In this document: piece by piece, positions 35,277 to 43,364 of the stretch
Layout: each line of letters begins with the position of its first letter
Position numbering within the stretch: the stretch's first letter is position 1
DNA from: an uncultured Bacteroidales bacterium
GTDB lineage: Bacteria > Bacteroidota > Bacteroidia > Bacteroidales > UBA932
Length of the DNA: 64,000 nucleotides
Direction: 5' to 3'
Assembly: GCA_949286415.1 (NCBI GenBank)
Contig: CASEBV010000027.1
Span: 1-64,000 of the forward strand
The notes under the pieces: generated by a model
What the model was told of the DNA's origin: nothing
Databases searched by the model: none
What the model saw: only the letters and a program-made list of their open reading frames with translations
Program-made: the position numbers and the translations under genes

Positions 35277-35602
35277 TAGATTTCGGATTCAAAATATCGC
35301 CAAGTTCAGCCATCAATATGGACAATGCAGACCTCTCGCTCTATGAAAAAGTGAGGGAGATTGAGCCTGACATAAGCAAGTGCATTGCCTGCGGCTCATG
35401 CTCGGCAACATGCCCTGCAGGCAGATTCTCCGGAATGAGCGTCAGAAAATGCATTCTGGACCTGCAGCGGGGCAAGAAAAATGAAGTGAAGAAAATGCTT
35501 TCATGCTGCATGCTATGCGGGAAATGCACCATGGTATGCCCGAGAGGCATCAATACGAGGCATCTGATACTTTCCATCTGCAAACTGTACAAGGAGGACT
35601 GA
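35273..35602 (+). CDS. HdrC2-like small dicluster ferredoxin
   Basis: A 109-residue protein. Two [4Fe-4S] motifs: CIACGSCSATCPAGRF (~37-52) and CCMLCGKCTMVCPRG (~78-92), with the MSVRK segment typical of HdrC between them. It is coupled to hdrA by a four-base overlap, and its stop is 3 bases before the next gene. A second HdrC-like subunit in one operon is a feature of sHdr clusters. Confidence 0.88.
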   Translation: MIDFGFKISPSSAINMDNADLSLYEKVREIEPDISKCIACGSCSATCPAGRFSGMSVRKCILDLQRGKKNEVKKMLSCCMLCGKCTMVCPRGINTRHLILSICKLYKED

Positions 35603-35605
35603 CGC

Positions 35606-37408
35606 GTGGAAGAAAGATTTCTGACAGGATACAACGACTTTGTACTGCCGTTCATGATAGGAATGATTTTCATCCTGTCATACTGTCTGGTGGCCCTCGT
35701 ACGCATAATAATGCAGCTGCCGGGCAGCGACAGGAAGAAGTTCTTCATCTCCCTCGTCACCCCGAAGACGATGGCAAAGAACATACGGGACATATTCTGT
35801 GACTGCCTTTTCCATGTCAAGCTCTGGAAAAGGAACAAACTCCTGGGATACATGCATTCCAGCATAGCCTTCGGCTGGTTCATGCTGATTGTCGTGGGAC
35901 ACATTGAAGTACTGCTCTATACGCCGCACAGGGCCAAACTGTTCTATTTCCCGATTTTCTTCAGGTACTTTGTGGCGGAGACAGAGGAGACAATGCGCGG
36001 GGCATTCTTCTTTTTCCTTATGGACTTCTTCCTTCTCATGGTGCTCAGCGGCATCTTCCTGGCCATGTTCAAGAGAATCCAGTCGGGCATATTCGGAATG
36101 CGCAGGACCACGAACCCGAGCTTCCTTGACCTGATAGGACTGTATTCCCTCTGGGCAATATTCCCGCTGAGGCTTTTGGCAGAAGGGTTTACAGCAGACA
36201 TCAGCGGAGGCTCGTTCCTTACAAAGTCCCTGAACTATGTCCTGCACTCGTTCCTGAGCGACCATGCCAACATGCTGCCCGCCTGGTGGGCATATTCATG
36301 TGCCTTAGGAATATTCTTCATTGTACTTCCTTTCACAAGATACATGCACATCCCGGCAGAGATTCTGCTGATTCCGCTCAGGAACGCGGGCATAAAAATC
36401 AGAAATGCAAGAAAAGGCTTGGCGAAGGCTGAAGTGTATGCCTGTCCGAGCTGCGGCCTGTGCATTGACGCCTGTCCGATGGGCGTGATGAAGACCCACA
36501 TAAAGGACACAACGGTCTATCTCAACCGCCAGATACGCCGCAACAACGAAAGGAGGATAGAGGAAATCAGCGACAAATGCCTCCTCTGCGGCAAATGCAC
36601 GGCAATATGTCCGGTCGGAGTCGAGGGTGACAAGCTCAGGATAGCACAGCGGTCACTGCGCAAATACTCCATCAACCAGGATTATTCAGGCATAGACACG
36701 AAGCAGCTCCATCTCAAGGGAGAAAAGGTTCTGTACTTCGCCGGCTGCATGACGGCTCTTACTCCGGCAATCAGCAAGGCCATGGAGTCCCTGCTCCTCA
36801 AGACCGGAGTCAGCTACAGCTTTATGGACAGGGACGGAGGCATCTGCTGCGGCCGTCCGATGCTGATGGCAGGAAGGTTTGACCAGGCTCGCCAGCTGGT
36901 GGAAAAGAACACGGAAATCATCATGACCTCGGGTGCGGACACCCTGCTTCTCTCATGCCCTATATGCTATAAGATATTCAGGGAGAAATACCGGCTTGAA
37001 GGCATCAGGATAATTCATCACACCGAATATATCGCAGAACTCATCAGGGCCGGCAGGCTCAGTATGGACAAGGGACAGACAAAATATGTATTCCATGACC
37101 CATGCGAACTCGGCAGAGGATGCGGAGTCTATGAAGAGCCGCGTGAAGTATTGTCTTACGCCGGAGAACTTGTAGAGGCGACAAAGAACAGGAAAGAAAG
37201 CATATGCTGCGGAGGAAGCCTCGGCAGCCTTACCCTCGGCTTCGAGAAGAGAAAGGCTATGACGGAGAACGCCCTTGCCAACCTTACGGCAGCCTCGCCT
37301 GATGTCATCGCCACAGCCTGTCCTCTGTGCCGGAGCACATTTGTCAGATATGCCGACCGCCCGGTGGAGGACATAGCCGAAATAATTGACAGGAATTGTA
37401 TATCGTAA
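35606..37408 (+). CDS. Membrane-anchored HdrD/DsrMK-like fusion: heme-b-type membrane domain + ferredoxin + two CCG domains
   Basis: A 600-residue protein starting with GTG. Residues ~12-265 hold 5-6 membrane helices with several His (YMHSSIAFGWFMLIVVGHIE, LHSFLSDHANML, RYMHIPAE) suited to b-heme ligation, as in NarI/DsrM. Then come two [4Fe-4S] motifs (CPSCGLCIDACP ~285, CLLCGKCTAICP ~332) and two complete CCG motifs (YFAGC...GICCG...SCPIC, then HDPC...SICCGG...ACPLC). It thus combines DsrM/HdrE and DsrK/HdrD in one chain and would link menaquinol to thiol/disulfide chemistry. It replaces hdrB2 in the sHdr-like order. Confidence 0.88.
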   Translation: MEERFLTGYNDFVLPFMIGMIFILSYCLVALVRIIMQLPGSDRKKFFISLVTPKTMAKNIRDIFCDCLFHVKLWKRNKLLGYMHSSIAFGWFMLIVVGHIEVLLYTPHRAKLFYFPIFFRYFVAETEETMRGAFFFFLMDFFLLMVLSGIFLAMFKRIQSGIFGMRRTTNPSFLDLIGLYSLWAIFPLRLLAEGFTADISGGSFLTKSLNYVLHSFLSDHANMLPAWWAYSCALGIFFIVLPFTRYMHIPAEILLIPLRNAGIKIRNARKGLAKAEVYACPSCGLCIDACPMGVMKTHIKDTTVYLNRQIRRNNERRIEEISDKCLLCGKCTAICPVGVEGDKLRIAQRSLRKYSINQDYSGIDTKQLHLKGEKVLYFAGCMTALTPAISKAMESLLLKTGVSYSFMDRDGGICCGRPMLMAGRFDQARQLVEKNTEIIMTSGADTLLLSCPICYKIFREKYRLEGIRIIHHTEYIAELIRAGRLSMDKGQTKYVFHDPCELGRGCGVYEEPREVLSYAGELVEATKNRKESICCGGSLGSLTLGFEKRKAMTENALANLTAASPDVIATACPLCRSTFVRYADRPVEDIAEIIDRNCIS

Positions 37409-37425
37409 ACCAAAATATTTATACC

Positions 37426-38718
37426 ATGACATTCACACCTACCAAGTACAAACTTATGAACTGCGGGACAGGCAGGGTATTTGAGGACGAAGGTTGGACT
37501 CTCACCGACCCGCAGGGTGACGGTCCTGCTCTTGTGAGGGCTGTCTATGAGAAAAAAACATTCGAACTCAGGAAAGATCTTGACGGATTCTACAAATTCG
37601 CGGACTGGCTCCCTATACAAAGGACACTTCTCCACTCGCATGTGCCTGTAACATACAGAAGTACAGCCCTTGCCGGATATCTCGGACTTGAGAACCTCTA
37701 TATAACCTTCTCAGGCTATTTTCCGAAAATAGGGGCACAGATGGAGACATGTTCATTCAAGGAGACCGAAGCATATTCCGTCTGCGCAAGGCTGCCGGAA
37801 AAGCATGACAAAGTGCTTGTAGTGGCCTCTGCCGGCAATACGGCAAGGGCATTCGCAAAAGTATGTTCGGACAACAACATTCCGCTGCTCCTGTCCATTC
37901 CTCTTGACAACATCAGCGCCCTATGGTTCCATAAGCCGCTCAATGACTGCGTAAAAATCATCGCTGCCCCACAGGGAGGCGACTACTTTGACGCAATAAT
38001 GCTCGGAGACAAGGTCTGTGAGGCGGCCCCCGACAAATTCATGGCAGAAGGCGGAGCCAAGAACATAGCACGCCGTGACGGAATGGGAACAACATTGCTT
38101 TCAGCAGTCGAAGTGACCGGACGCATCCCTGATGCCTATTTTCAGGCAGTCGGAAGCGGCACAGGCTCCATCGCCGTCTGGGAAAATAACCTCAGGCTCA
38201 TAGAAGACGGGCGTTTCGGAAAGCACAGGATGAGACTTTATCCGTCGCAGAACTCTCCTTTCACGATAATGTATGATTCCTGGAAAGCACACTCCCGCAA
38301 GCTTGTTCCGCTCTCAGCCGACGAGGCGAGATCCCAGGCCGCAGAAATAAAGGCCAAGGTACTCTCCAACAGAAAGCCGCCGTATTCTCTTGCAGGAGGA
38401 CTGTTCGATGCAATGAACGATGCCGGAGGCGACATGTTCAAGGTCACCAACAATGAACTTGAGGTATGGAAAGAAAGGTTCCAGACTCTTGAAGGCATTG
38501 ACATCTATTCTGCGGCATCAGTGGCTGTGGCCAGTCTTGCCCAGGCCGTGGAATCAGGGGCTGTCGCCAAAGACGAACTCATCATGCTCAACATCACCGG
38601 AGGAGGCGAAGCCCTTACCAAGAAGCACCATGAGGTAGTCTATGCAAAGCCAGATCTGGTGATTGACACATTCCTGCCTGCCGGGGAAATTGCCGACATG
38701 GTCGAAAAACTCTTCTGA
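37426..38718 (+). CDS. Cysteate synthase-type PLP enzyme (threonine synthase fold)
   Basis: A 430-residue fold-II PLP enzyme. The Schiff-base Lys112 is in METCSFKETEA; phosphate loop GSGTG in YFQAVGSGTGSIAVWE; also VVASAGNTARAFAKVC, GGAKNIARRDGMGT and LNITGGGEALTKK. These segments match the cysteate synthase family (L-phosphoserine + sulfite to L-cysteate, first described in Methanosarcina CoM synthesis) better than true threonine synthase, and no thrA/thrB is nearby. In Bacteroidota cysteate feeds sulfonolipids. The start ATG 37426 is 17 bases after the Hdr fusion gene, well within the operon. Threonine synthase activity remains the main alternative. Confidence 0.78.
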   Translation: MTFTPTKYKLMNCGTGRVFEDEGWTLTDPQGDGPALVRAVYEKKTFELRKDLDGFYKFADWLPIQRTLLHSHVPVTYRSTALAGYLGLENLYITFSGYFPKIGAQMETCSFKETEAYSVCARLPEKHDKVLVVASAGNTARAFAKVCSDNNIPLLLSIPLDNISALWFHKPLNDCVKIIAAPQGGDYFDAIMLGDKVCEAAPDKFMAEGGAKNIARRDGMGTTLLSAVEVTGRIPDAYFQAVGSGTGSIAVWENNLRLIEDGRFGKHRMRLYPSQNSPFTIMYDSWKAHSRKLVPLSADEARSQAAEIKAKVLSNRKPPYSLAGGLFDAMNDAGGDMFKVTNNELEVWKERFQTLEGIDIYSAASVAVASLAQAVESGAVAKDELIMLNITGGGEALTKKHHEVVYAKPDLVIDTFLPAGEIADMVEKLF

Positions 38719-38725
38719 CACAGCC

Positions 38726-39661
38726 ATGACAAGATTTCCGTTGCAGGTGACAGTGACTCCTGAAGACACTGCCGCAGTAAGCCATTTTGAATCAAGTGCC
38801 AGAGAAGCCATTGAACACATTGCCACGACTCCTCTGGAACAGTTGCTGCCGGAACTTGCAGAAAGTGCCATACGCTTCGGCATCAAGGTCCTGATTGCAC
38901 TTCTCATATATTTCATCGGAGCATGGGTTATAAAGAAAATCCGCGGCGTGCTCCGCAGGATTTTCGAAAGGAGAAAGACAGAGAAGGCAATTGCCTCATT
39001 CGTCGAAAGCCTGACAAGCATATCGCTGACAATAATTCTCGTAATCATCACTGTCGGCACGCTTGGCGTCAATACCACCTCTCTGGCAGCCCTGCTCGCG
39101 GCAGGAGGTATGGCGATAGGCATGGCGCTGAGCGGCACAGTGCAGAATTTCGCCGGCGGCATCATGATTCTGGTGTTCAAGCCATTCAAGGCCGGAGACT
39201 TCATCGAGACCGAGAACGGCTATTCCGGTACAGTATCCGATGTAAACATATTCAGCACGAAACTCACTACCACCGACAACAAGATAATTGTCATCCCCAA
39301 CGGCACATTGTCCAACGGAACAATAAAGAATTATTCCCAGAATACGATGCGGCGCGTCGAATGGCTTGTCGGTGTTGAATACGGCACAGATTCGGGCAAG
39401 GTCAAGGCAGCATTGGGAGAGATAGTGTCGGCGGAGAAGAGAGTGCTCTATATAGCCTCAGGCGCCCCGGCCGACCCACTGATTGAGGTCAATGCGCTTC
39501 AGGACAGCGCTGTCCAATATGTTGTGCGCGTATGGGTGAAGTCAGAAGACTATTGGGATGTATTCTATTGTCTCAATGAGAAAATCTATACGGAACTGCC
39601 GCAGAAAGGAATAGGATTTCCGTTCCCGCAGATGGACGTGCATATCACACGCCAGGACTGA
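38726..39661 (+). CDS. MscS-type mechanosensitive channel
   Basis: A 311-residue protein. Three membrane helices: ~45-70, ~88-108 and the pore helix SLAALLAAGGMAIGMALSGTVQNFAGGIMI (~112-142) with the Ala/Gly knobs and grooves. The beta domain (FKPFKAGDFIE, VIPNGTLSNGTIKNYS) and the C-terminal cytosolic vestibule follow. It opens under membrane tension and passes small solutes. It starts 7 bases after the cysteate synthase stop, so it is probably cotranscribed; a role in releasing a small sulfonate is only a guess. ATG 38726 was chosen over in-frame codons inside the preceding gene. Confidence 0.9.
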   Translation: MTRFPLQVTVTPEDTAAVSHFESSAREAIEHIATTPLEQLLPELAESAIRFGIKVLIALLIYFIGAWVIKKIRGVLRRIFERRKTEKAIASFVESLTSISLTIILVIITVGTLGVNTTSLAALLAAGGMAIGMALSGTVQNFAGGIMILVFKPFKAGDFIETENGYSGTVSDVNIFSTKLTTTDNKIIVIPNGTLSNGTIKNYSQNTMRRVEWLVGVEYGTDSGKVKAALGEIVSAEKRVLYIASGAPADPLIEVNALQDSAVQYVVRVWVKSEDYWDVFYCLNEKIYTELPQKGIGFPFPQMDVHITRQD

Positions 39662-39680
39662 CAAGGGTACATATCATAAG

Positions 39681-39719
39681 AAAAGGGGCTGACATCATTA
39701 TTCTTGAGCAGCCCCTTTT
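39681..39719. terminator. Bidirectional terminator between mscS and the acyltransferase gene
   Basis: AAAAGGGGCTG (39681-39691) pairs with CAGCCCCTTTT (39709-39719), with a T-run on the right for the plus strand and an A-run on the left serving the minus strand. It closes the hdr operon. Confidence 0.85.
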
Positions 39720-39737
39720 TCTGTCTCACGGAGAGCT

Positions 39738-40913
39738 TCATTGCCTCCATCCGGGCAGTGTATTGTGCTCCCTGAGCATTTCTTTTGAAACAATAGGATT
39801 GGCGTAGATATTCAGGAAGATATCCCTCATCTCCTCGCGGCAGAAGTCCTTCTCTACAGTATCAAGCTGATGCTCCATGTAGTCAACGAATTTCTGGACA
39901 TCCTCATCGGAATATTGTTCGCTGTACTTGAATCCCTGATTGACGATGTCATAGGCAATATAGTTCGTCTTCCACAGTTTGTAGCCTTCAATAACACGGA
40001 TATCGACGGCATGGCGGATAAGCTCATAGCGGTCATTCTTGTCGCAGAGTGCGGCAACTGCGATTTCTTCCGGAGTCAGAGGCTTGCCTATGTTGAGATG
40101 GATATTGCCTTTCTGCTGCTTGATGCCGGTGAGTATGCTGTTAAGGTCCTCCATCGGTCCCTTGACATACTTCTGTCTGCGTGAAATATAAAGCTCCCTG
40201 GCCTTGAGGATGTCGCACGGCTCAATCTCGTATGAGATGCTCATCGGGATGATGTTCAGCTCCTCAAAATTCTTCCTGAAGTCGGAAGAACCGCTCATGT
40301 CAAGCATTTTAAGAAGGCCCTGCTCGGTCATGTCAAGACCGTCTTTCGTGCGGCCCTGCCTCTGGGCAAGCCAGATCGAGCTCTGCTGCTCGGTGATGTT
40401 TAGCCTGATATACTTCGAGAGAAGCTGAGAAGAAAGATACAGTTCCCTTGCGGAGATTCCCCTGACCACTTTTATCATCCTGTTGGAGCGGATGAGATAC
40501 TCAATGAATTTATTGGTTATCAGATTGTCCCCGACGGCAATCTCTGTCATAGGAATATCATTGCGGTAGAGGACGAGCTGGGTGATGGCCGGGTCAAGGA
40601 TTATGTCCCTGTGGTTGGAAAGCACAAGAAATTTCCCCTTGTCTTTCCTGATGTTGGCAATCCCGTCGTACGAAAAATTCCTTGCAGTATTCGCGAGCAC
40701 CCATTCGATGACACGGGACATGACCATTATCTGGAAATCATCGATGCTCCTGACGCTCTTGAGCAGATTACGAAGAAAATCAGGCGATTCTTCCGGAAAG
40801 AAATATTGCGAGACTTCCGTGACGACAGGGTTGTCCGCCACCTTGCCCAAGGCCTCGACAGCTTCTTCGTCAGTATAAGGGCTTATGCTTTCAAATTCAG
40901 ACAGATTAATCAT
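39738..40913 (-). CDS. PlsB/PlsC-family glycerolipid acyltransferase
   Basis: A 391-residue protein. The catalytic NHRDIILD (NHx4D type) is at ~100-107 in the segment LVLSNHRDI, with a second block RMIKVVRGI (~148) and WLAQRQGRTKDGLD (~182) holding the glycerol-phosphate-binding Arg/Gly, then IIPMSISYE. It transfers an acyl chain to a glycerophosphate or related acceptor at the inner membrane face; no strong membrane helix is visible. It is larger than PlsC (~240) and closer to PlsB-like proteins of Bacteroidota. It is convergent with the cysteate operon, so a link to lipid chemistry is only suggestive. Confidence 0.8.
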   Translation of the reverse strand: MINLSEFESISPYTDEEAVEALGKVADNPVVTEVSQYFFPEESPDFLRNLLKSVRSIDDFQIMVMSRVIEWVLANTARNFSYDGIANIRKDKGKFLVLSNHRDIILDPAITQLVLYRNDIPMTEIAVGDNLITNKFIEYLIRSNRMIKVVRGISARELYLSSQLLSKYIRLNITEQQSSIWLAQRQGRTKDGLDMTEQGLLKMLDMSGSSDFRKNFEELNIIPMSISYEIEPCDILKARELYISRRQKYVKGPMEDLNSILTGIKQQKGNIHLNIGKPLTPEEIAVAALCDKNDRYELIRHAVDIRVIEGYKLWKTNYIAYDIVNQGFKYSEQYSDEDVQKFVDYMEHQLDTVEKDFCREEMRDIFLNIYANPIVSKEMLREHNTLPGWRQ

Positions 40914-40992
40914 ACTCTATTCAAAAACTAAAAGATTTTTGTCTTCGATGATTACAAAATCATTACAAAGTTAACCAATTCAGCGGATATAA

Positions 40993-42204
40993 TCAAGCCC
41001 GGAAAAGCAGAGAACTGTCCCCGTAGCTCAGGAAACGGAAGCCGTGCGAAAGGGCATAATCATAGATTTGACGCCAGTTCCCGCCGACAAATGCCGACAC
41101 CAGAAGAAGCAGAGTGCTCTGCGGCTGATGAAAATTGGTCACCAGAATATCTGTGGCCCGGAAACGGAAGCCCGGCACAATAATGATTCTTGTGCCGATC
41201 CGCAAAGAATCCAGGGAATTTTGTTCAAGATATGAGATCAGGGCACTGAGGGATTCTTCAAAACTGTACTGAAATTCCCGGCTGTAAGGCATCCATTGGG
41301 GGATGTCAGACGGATGCCCCTGCTCAATGCACTGGACACCGGCATAATACAACGATTCCAAAGTGCGCACGGAAGTTGTACCGACGGCAATTACTTTGCG
41401 CCTGTTGTCCCTCAGCCTTCTCAATAAATCAATGCCGACGGCAAAAGGCTCCCTGTGCATCGTATGTCCGGAGATTCCTTCTGATTTGACCGGAAGAAAT
41501 GTTCCAGCCCCGACATGAAGGCAGACTTTTTCCATATCTATGCCTTTTGATTCAAGCGACTGCAGAACGCGCTCTGTGAAATGAAGACCGGCAGTAGGAG
41601 CGGCCACAGAACCTCTGTATCTGGCATAGAGTGTCTGATATCTCTCATTGTCAATGCCTTCGGACTCTCTGTTAAGATAGGGAGGAATCGGTATCGTGCC
41701 GCAGATTTCAAGGACACGTGAAAACGGCAGCCCGTTTTTCCAGGTGAACTCAATTACTGAAGTCTCCCCGTCACGCTCAACAAGCTCAGCTTCAAGGCCA
41801 AGGCTTGCAGCCTCATGCTTAGAATCGGTATTGCACAATATGAGTTTCCCTGATTTCCAGCGCTTGACATTCCCTACGATACATTTCCAGCGGCAGCATG
41901 CCGTCTCGGCGAAAATCTGGTTGTATTCAGCAGGGAATTTCGGCTCAAGGCAGAAAATCTCGATATGAGCCCCCGTAGGCTTCATGAAATGAAGGCGCGC
42001 AGGCACGACTTTCGTGTCGTTGAATACCATGATTGCATCGTCAGGAAGCATATCCGGTATCTCTCTGAACACATGTTCTGAAATATTTCCTCCTTTATAT
42101 ACAAGCAATTTCGATGAATCCCGTTCATCAAGCGGGTATTTCGCAATCCTTTCCTCGGGAAGGGAATAATCGAAGTCGCACATTTTAATGTCAATGTCTC
42201 TCAT
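40993..42204 (-). CDS. queA: S-adenosylmethionine:tRNA ribosyltransferase-isomerase QueA
   Basis: A 403-residue protein. It has the QueA signatures YSLPEERIAKYPLDERDSSKL, VFNDTKVVPARL, RYQTLYARYRGSVAAPTAGLHFT, HVGAGTFLPVKSE and TNFHQPQSTLLLLVSAF. It makes epoxyqueuosine in tRNA from preQ1 using the ribose of SAM. No other queuosine gene is nearby. It is divergent from the XRE regulator, with a long AT-rich gap between them. Confidence 0.95.
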   Translation of the reverse strand: MRDIDIKMCDFDYSLPEERIAKYPLDERDSSKLLVYKGGNISEHVFREIPDMLPDDAIMVFNDTKVVPARLHFMKPTGAHIEIFCLEPKFPAEYNQIFAETACCRWKCIVGNVKRWKSGKLILCNTDSKHEAASLGLEAELVERDGETSVIEFTWKNGLPFSRVLEICGTIPIPPYLNRESEGIDNERYQTLYARYRGSVAAPTAGLHFTERVLQSLESKGIDMEKVCLHVGAGTFLPVKSEGISGHTMHREPFAVGIDLLRRLRDNRRKVIAVGTTSVRTLESLYYAGVQCIEQGHPSDIPQWMPYSREFQYSFEESLSALISYLEQNSLDSLRIGTRIIIVPGFRFRATDILVTNFHQPQSTLLLLVSAFVGGNWRQIYDYALSHGFRFLSYGDSSLLFRA

Positions 42205-42237
42205 AAATCAAATATTTCACGCAATCACAACAGACGG

Positions 42238-42269
42238 CGAAATTACTGAATTGCGGCCAATATTTCAAT
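42238..42269 (-). promoter_or_regulatory. Candidate promoter of queA
   Basis: On the minus strand ATTG (42269-42266), 20 bases, TAATTTCG (42245-42238); one mismatch to TAnnTTTG. Confidence 0.4.
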
Positions 42270-42686
42270 ATGTGTATCATGACACCTGTTTCACCCTGCC
42301 TGAGATTATGTGGTTTTGTAAACAAATTAACAAATCTTAATTACAAAACTTTATAGACTTAATTTAACTTTGTAAACTTTATATTGAATCACGGTTGATT
42401 ATTCAAATTATGTAATCTATCTTATTTTGTAAAATAAGAATATCTTATAATGAACTATTCTTTTATTTTATATACTAAAAATCAGATATTTATATAATTC
42501 ATTTATAGTATAAGTTAATATAAATTATGTATATTTCGCAATATTGTCGTGGATTATGGCCGGATTTAGCCGTAATTACAAACATATTTAACATATAATC
42601 AGATATTTATCTATATTAATCTTAATTTATTCTTTAAGTAATTACAAGGTTAGTCACTCCCCTTTTACAAATGTTATTAACAAAAA
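42270..42686. other. AT-rich intergenic region, no gene
   Basis: About 400 bases of strongly AT-rich DNA. It contains CTTATTTT-GT-AAAATAAG (around 42420-42437, near-perfect palindrome), several TTTGTAAAC motifs (~42314, ~42370, ~42717) and a TAACTTTG box (~42364). There is no protein-like frame and no recognisable RNA gene. It may be a regulatory or curved DNA region. Confidence 0.45.
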
Positions 42687-42720
42687 TTTGCATTTATTAA
42701 CAAAATATTTACTACATTTG
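42687..42720 (+). promoter_or_regulatory. Promoter of the XRE regulator
   Basis: TTTG (42687-42690), 22 bases, TACATTTG (42713-42720). The direct repeat TTATTAACAAAA flanks it on the left (two copies within 42674-42706). Confidence 0.5.
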
Positions 42721-42728
42721 TAAACAAA

Positions 42729-42743
42729 ATGATTGACAATCAT
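42729..42743. promoter_or_regulatory. 15-base palindrome over the start codon of the XRE gene
   Basis: ATGATTG-A-CAATCAT: arms 42729-42735 and 42737-42743. It covers the predicted transcription start and ends in the ATG at 42742, a natural place for autorepression by the encoded HTH protein. Confidence 0.5.
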
Positions 42744-43263
42744 GAACGAGCGTTTACAACAATTTCTTGCAGCGGAGAACATCAATCAGGCCCAGTTTGC
42801 CGACAGCATCGGAGTCGCAAGAGCGAGTGTCTCGCATATACTCGCCGGCCGGAACAAGCCAGGATATGATTTTATCATGAATATGATGAAACGCTACCCC
42901 GAGCTGAATGTCGAATGGCTTCTTTCAGGCAAAGGAAAGATGTACAAGAATGTGCGGACATTGCCGGGAGGCCAGTCGATGATTCCCCCGCCGGCAGCTC
43001 AGGTAAATCTGTTCGATGAACTCCCGGACTTTTTTGAGCAGAAACAGACGGAACAGGACCCCGAGGAACAGAAACCGTTACTGCAGAAGCCGGATATACC
43101 TCTCCAGGAATCTTCTGTTCCTGTCAAGGAGCAGAACTCCCCTGCAAATACTGCAGCCACAGAAGGGAAAAATCATGGAATTTCTTCGGAACACCCTGTA
43201 AGACAACGTACTGCTGTAAAAATCGTGATTTTCTACGATGACAATACTTTTCAGGAATTCTGA
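42742..43263 (+). CDS. XRE-family HTH transcriptional regulator with long Pro/Gln-rich tail
   Basis: A 173-residue protein. N-terminal helix-turn-helix (~5-60): QAQFADSIGVARASVSHILAGRNKPGYDF, followed by YPELNVEWLLSGKGKMYK, the pattern of phage-CI/Bacteroidota XRE regulators. Residues ~75-160 are Pro/Glu/Gln-rich and disordered (EQKQTEQDPEEQKPLLQKP), and the last ten (VKIVIFYDDNTFQEF) form a short strand that could be an oligomerisation tag. Start ATG 42742 lies in a palindrome. Its targets are unknown. Confidence 0.85.
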   Translation: MNERLQQFLAAENINQAQFADSIGVARASVSHILAGRNKPGYDFIMNMMKRYPELNVEWLLSGKGKMYKNVRTLPGGQSMIPPPAAQVNLFDELPDFFEQKQTEQDPEEQKPLLQKPDIPLQESSVPVKEQNSPANTAATEGKNHGISSEHPVRQRTAVKIVIFYDDNTFQEF

Positions 43264-43315
43264 TGAACCGCATACAAAAACAACTTGAGAACATATAACA
43301 ACGAATTATATGATG

Positions 43316-43323
43316 TATATTTG
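43316..43323 (+). promoter_or_regulatory. -7 element upstream of pyrD
   Basis: TATATTTG, 42 bases before the pyrD ATG. No good -33 element. Confidence 0.4.
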
Positions 43324-43364
43324 CCGTTGACCGGACTCCTCCGGATTAAACCACGAAAACGGAT

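Noticed and set aside
32386-37408. Methanogen-type Hdr or coenzyme M pathway
   Set aside because: No comDE, mcr or CoB genes; HdrA is short and lacks bifurcation domains.
37426-38718. Plain threonine synthase (thrC)
   Set aside because: Key segments fit cysteate synthase better and no threonine genes are adjacent; it remains an alternative needing a model score.
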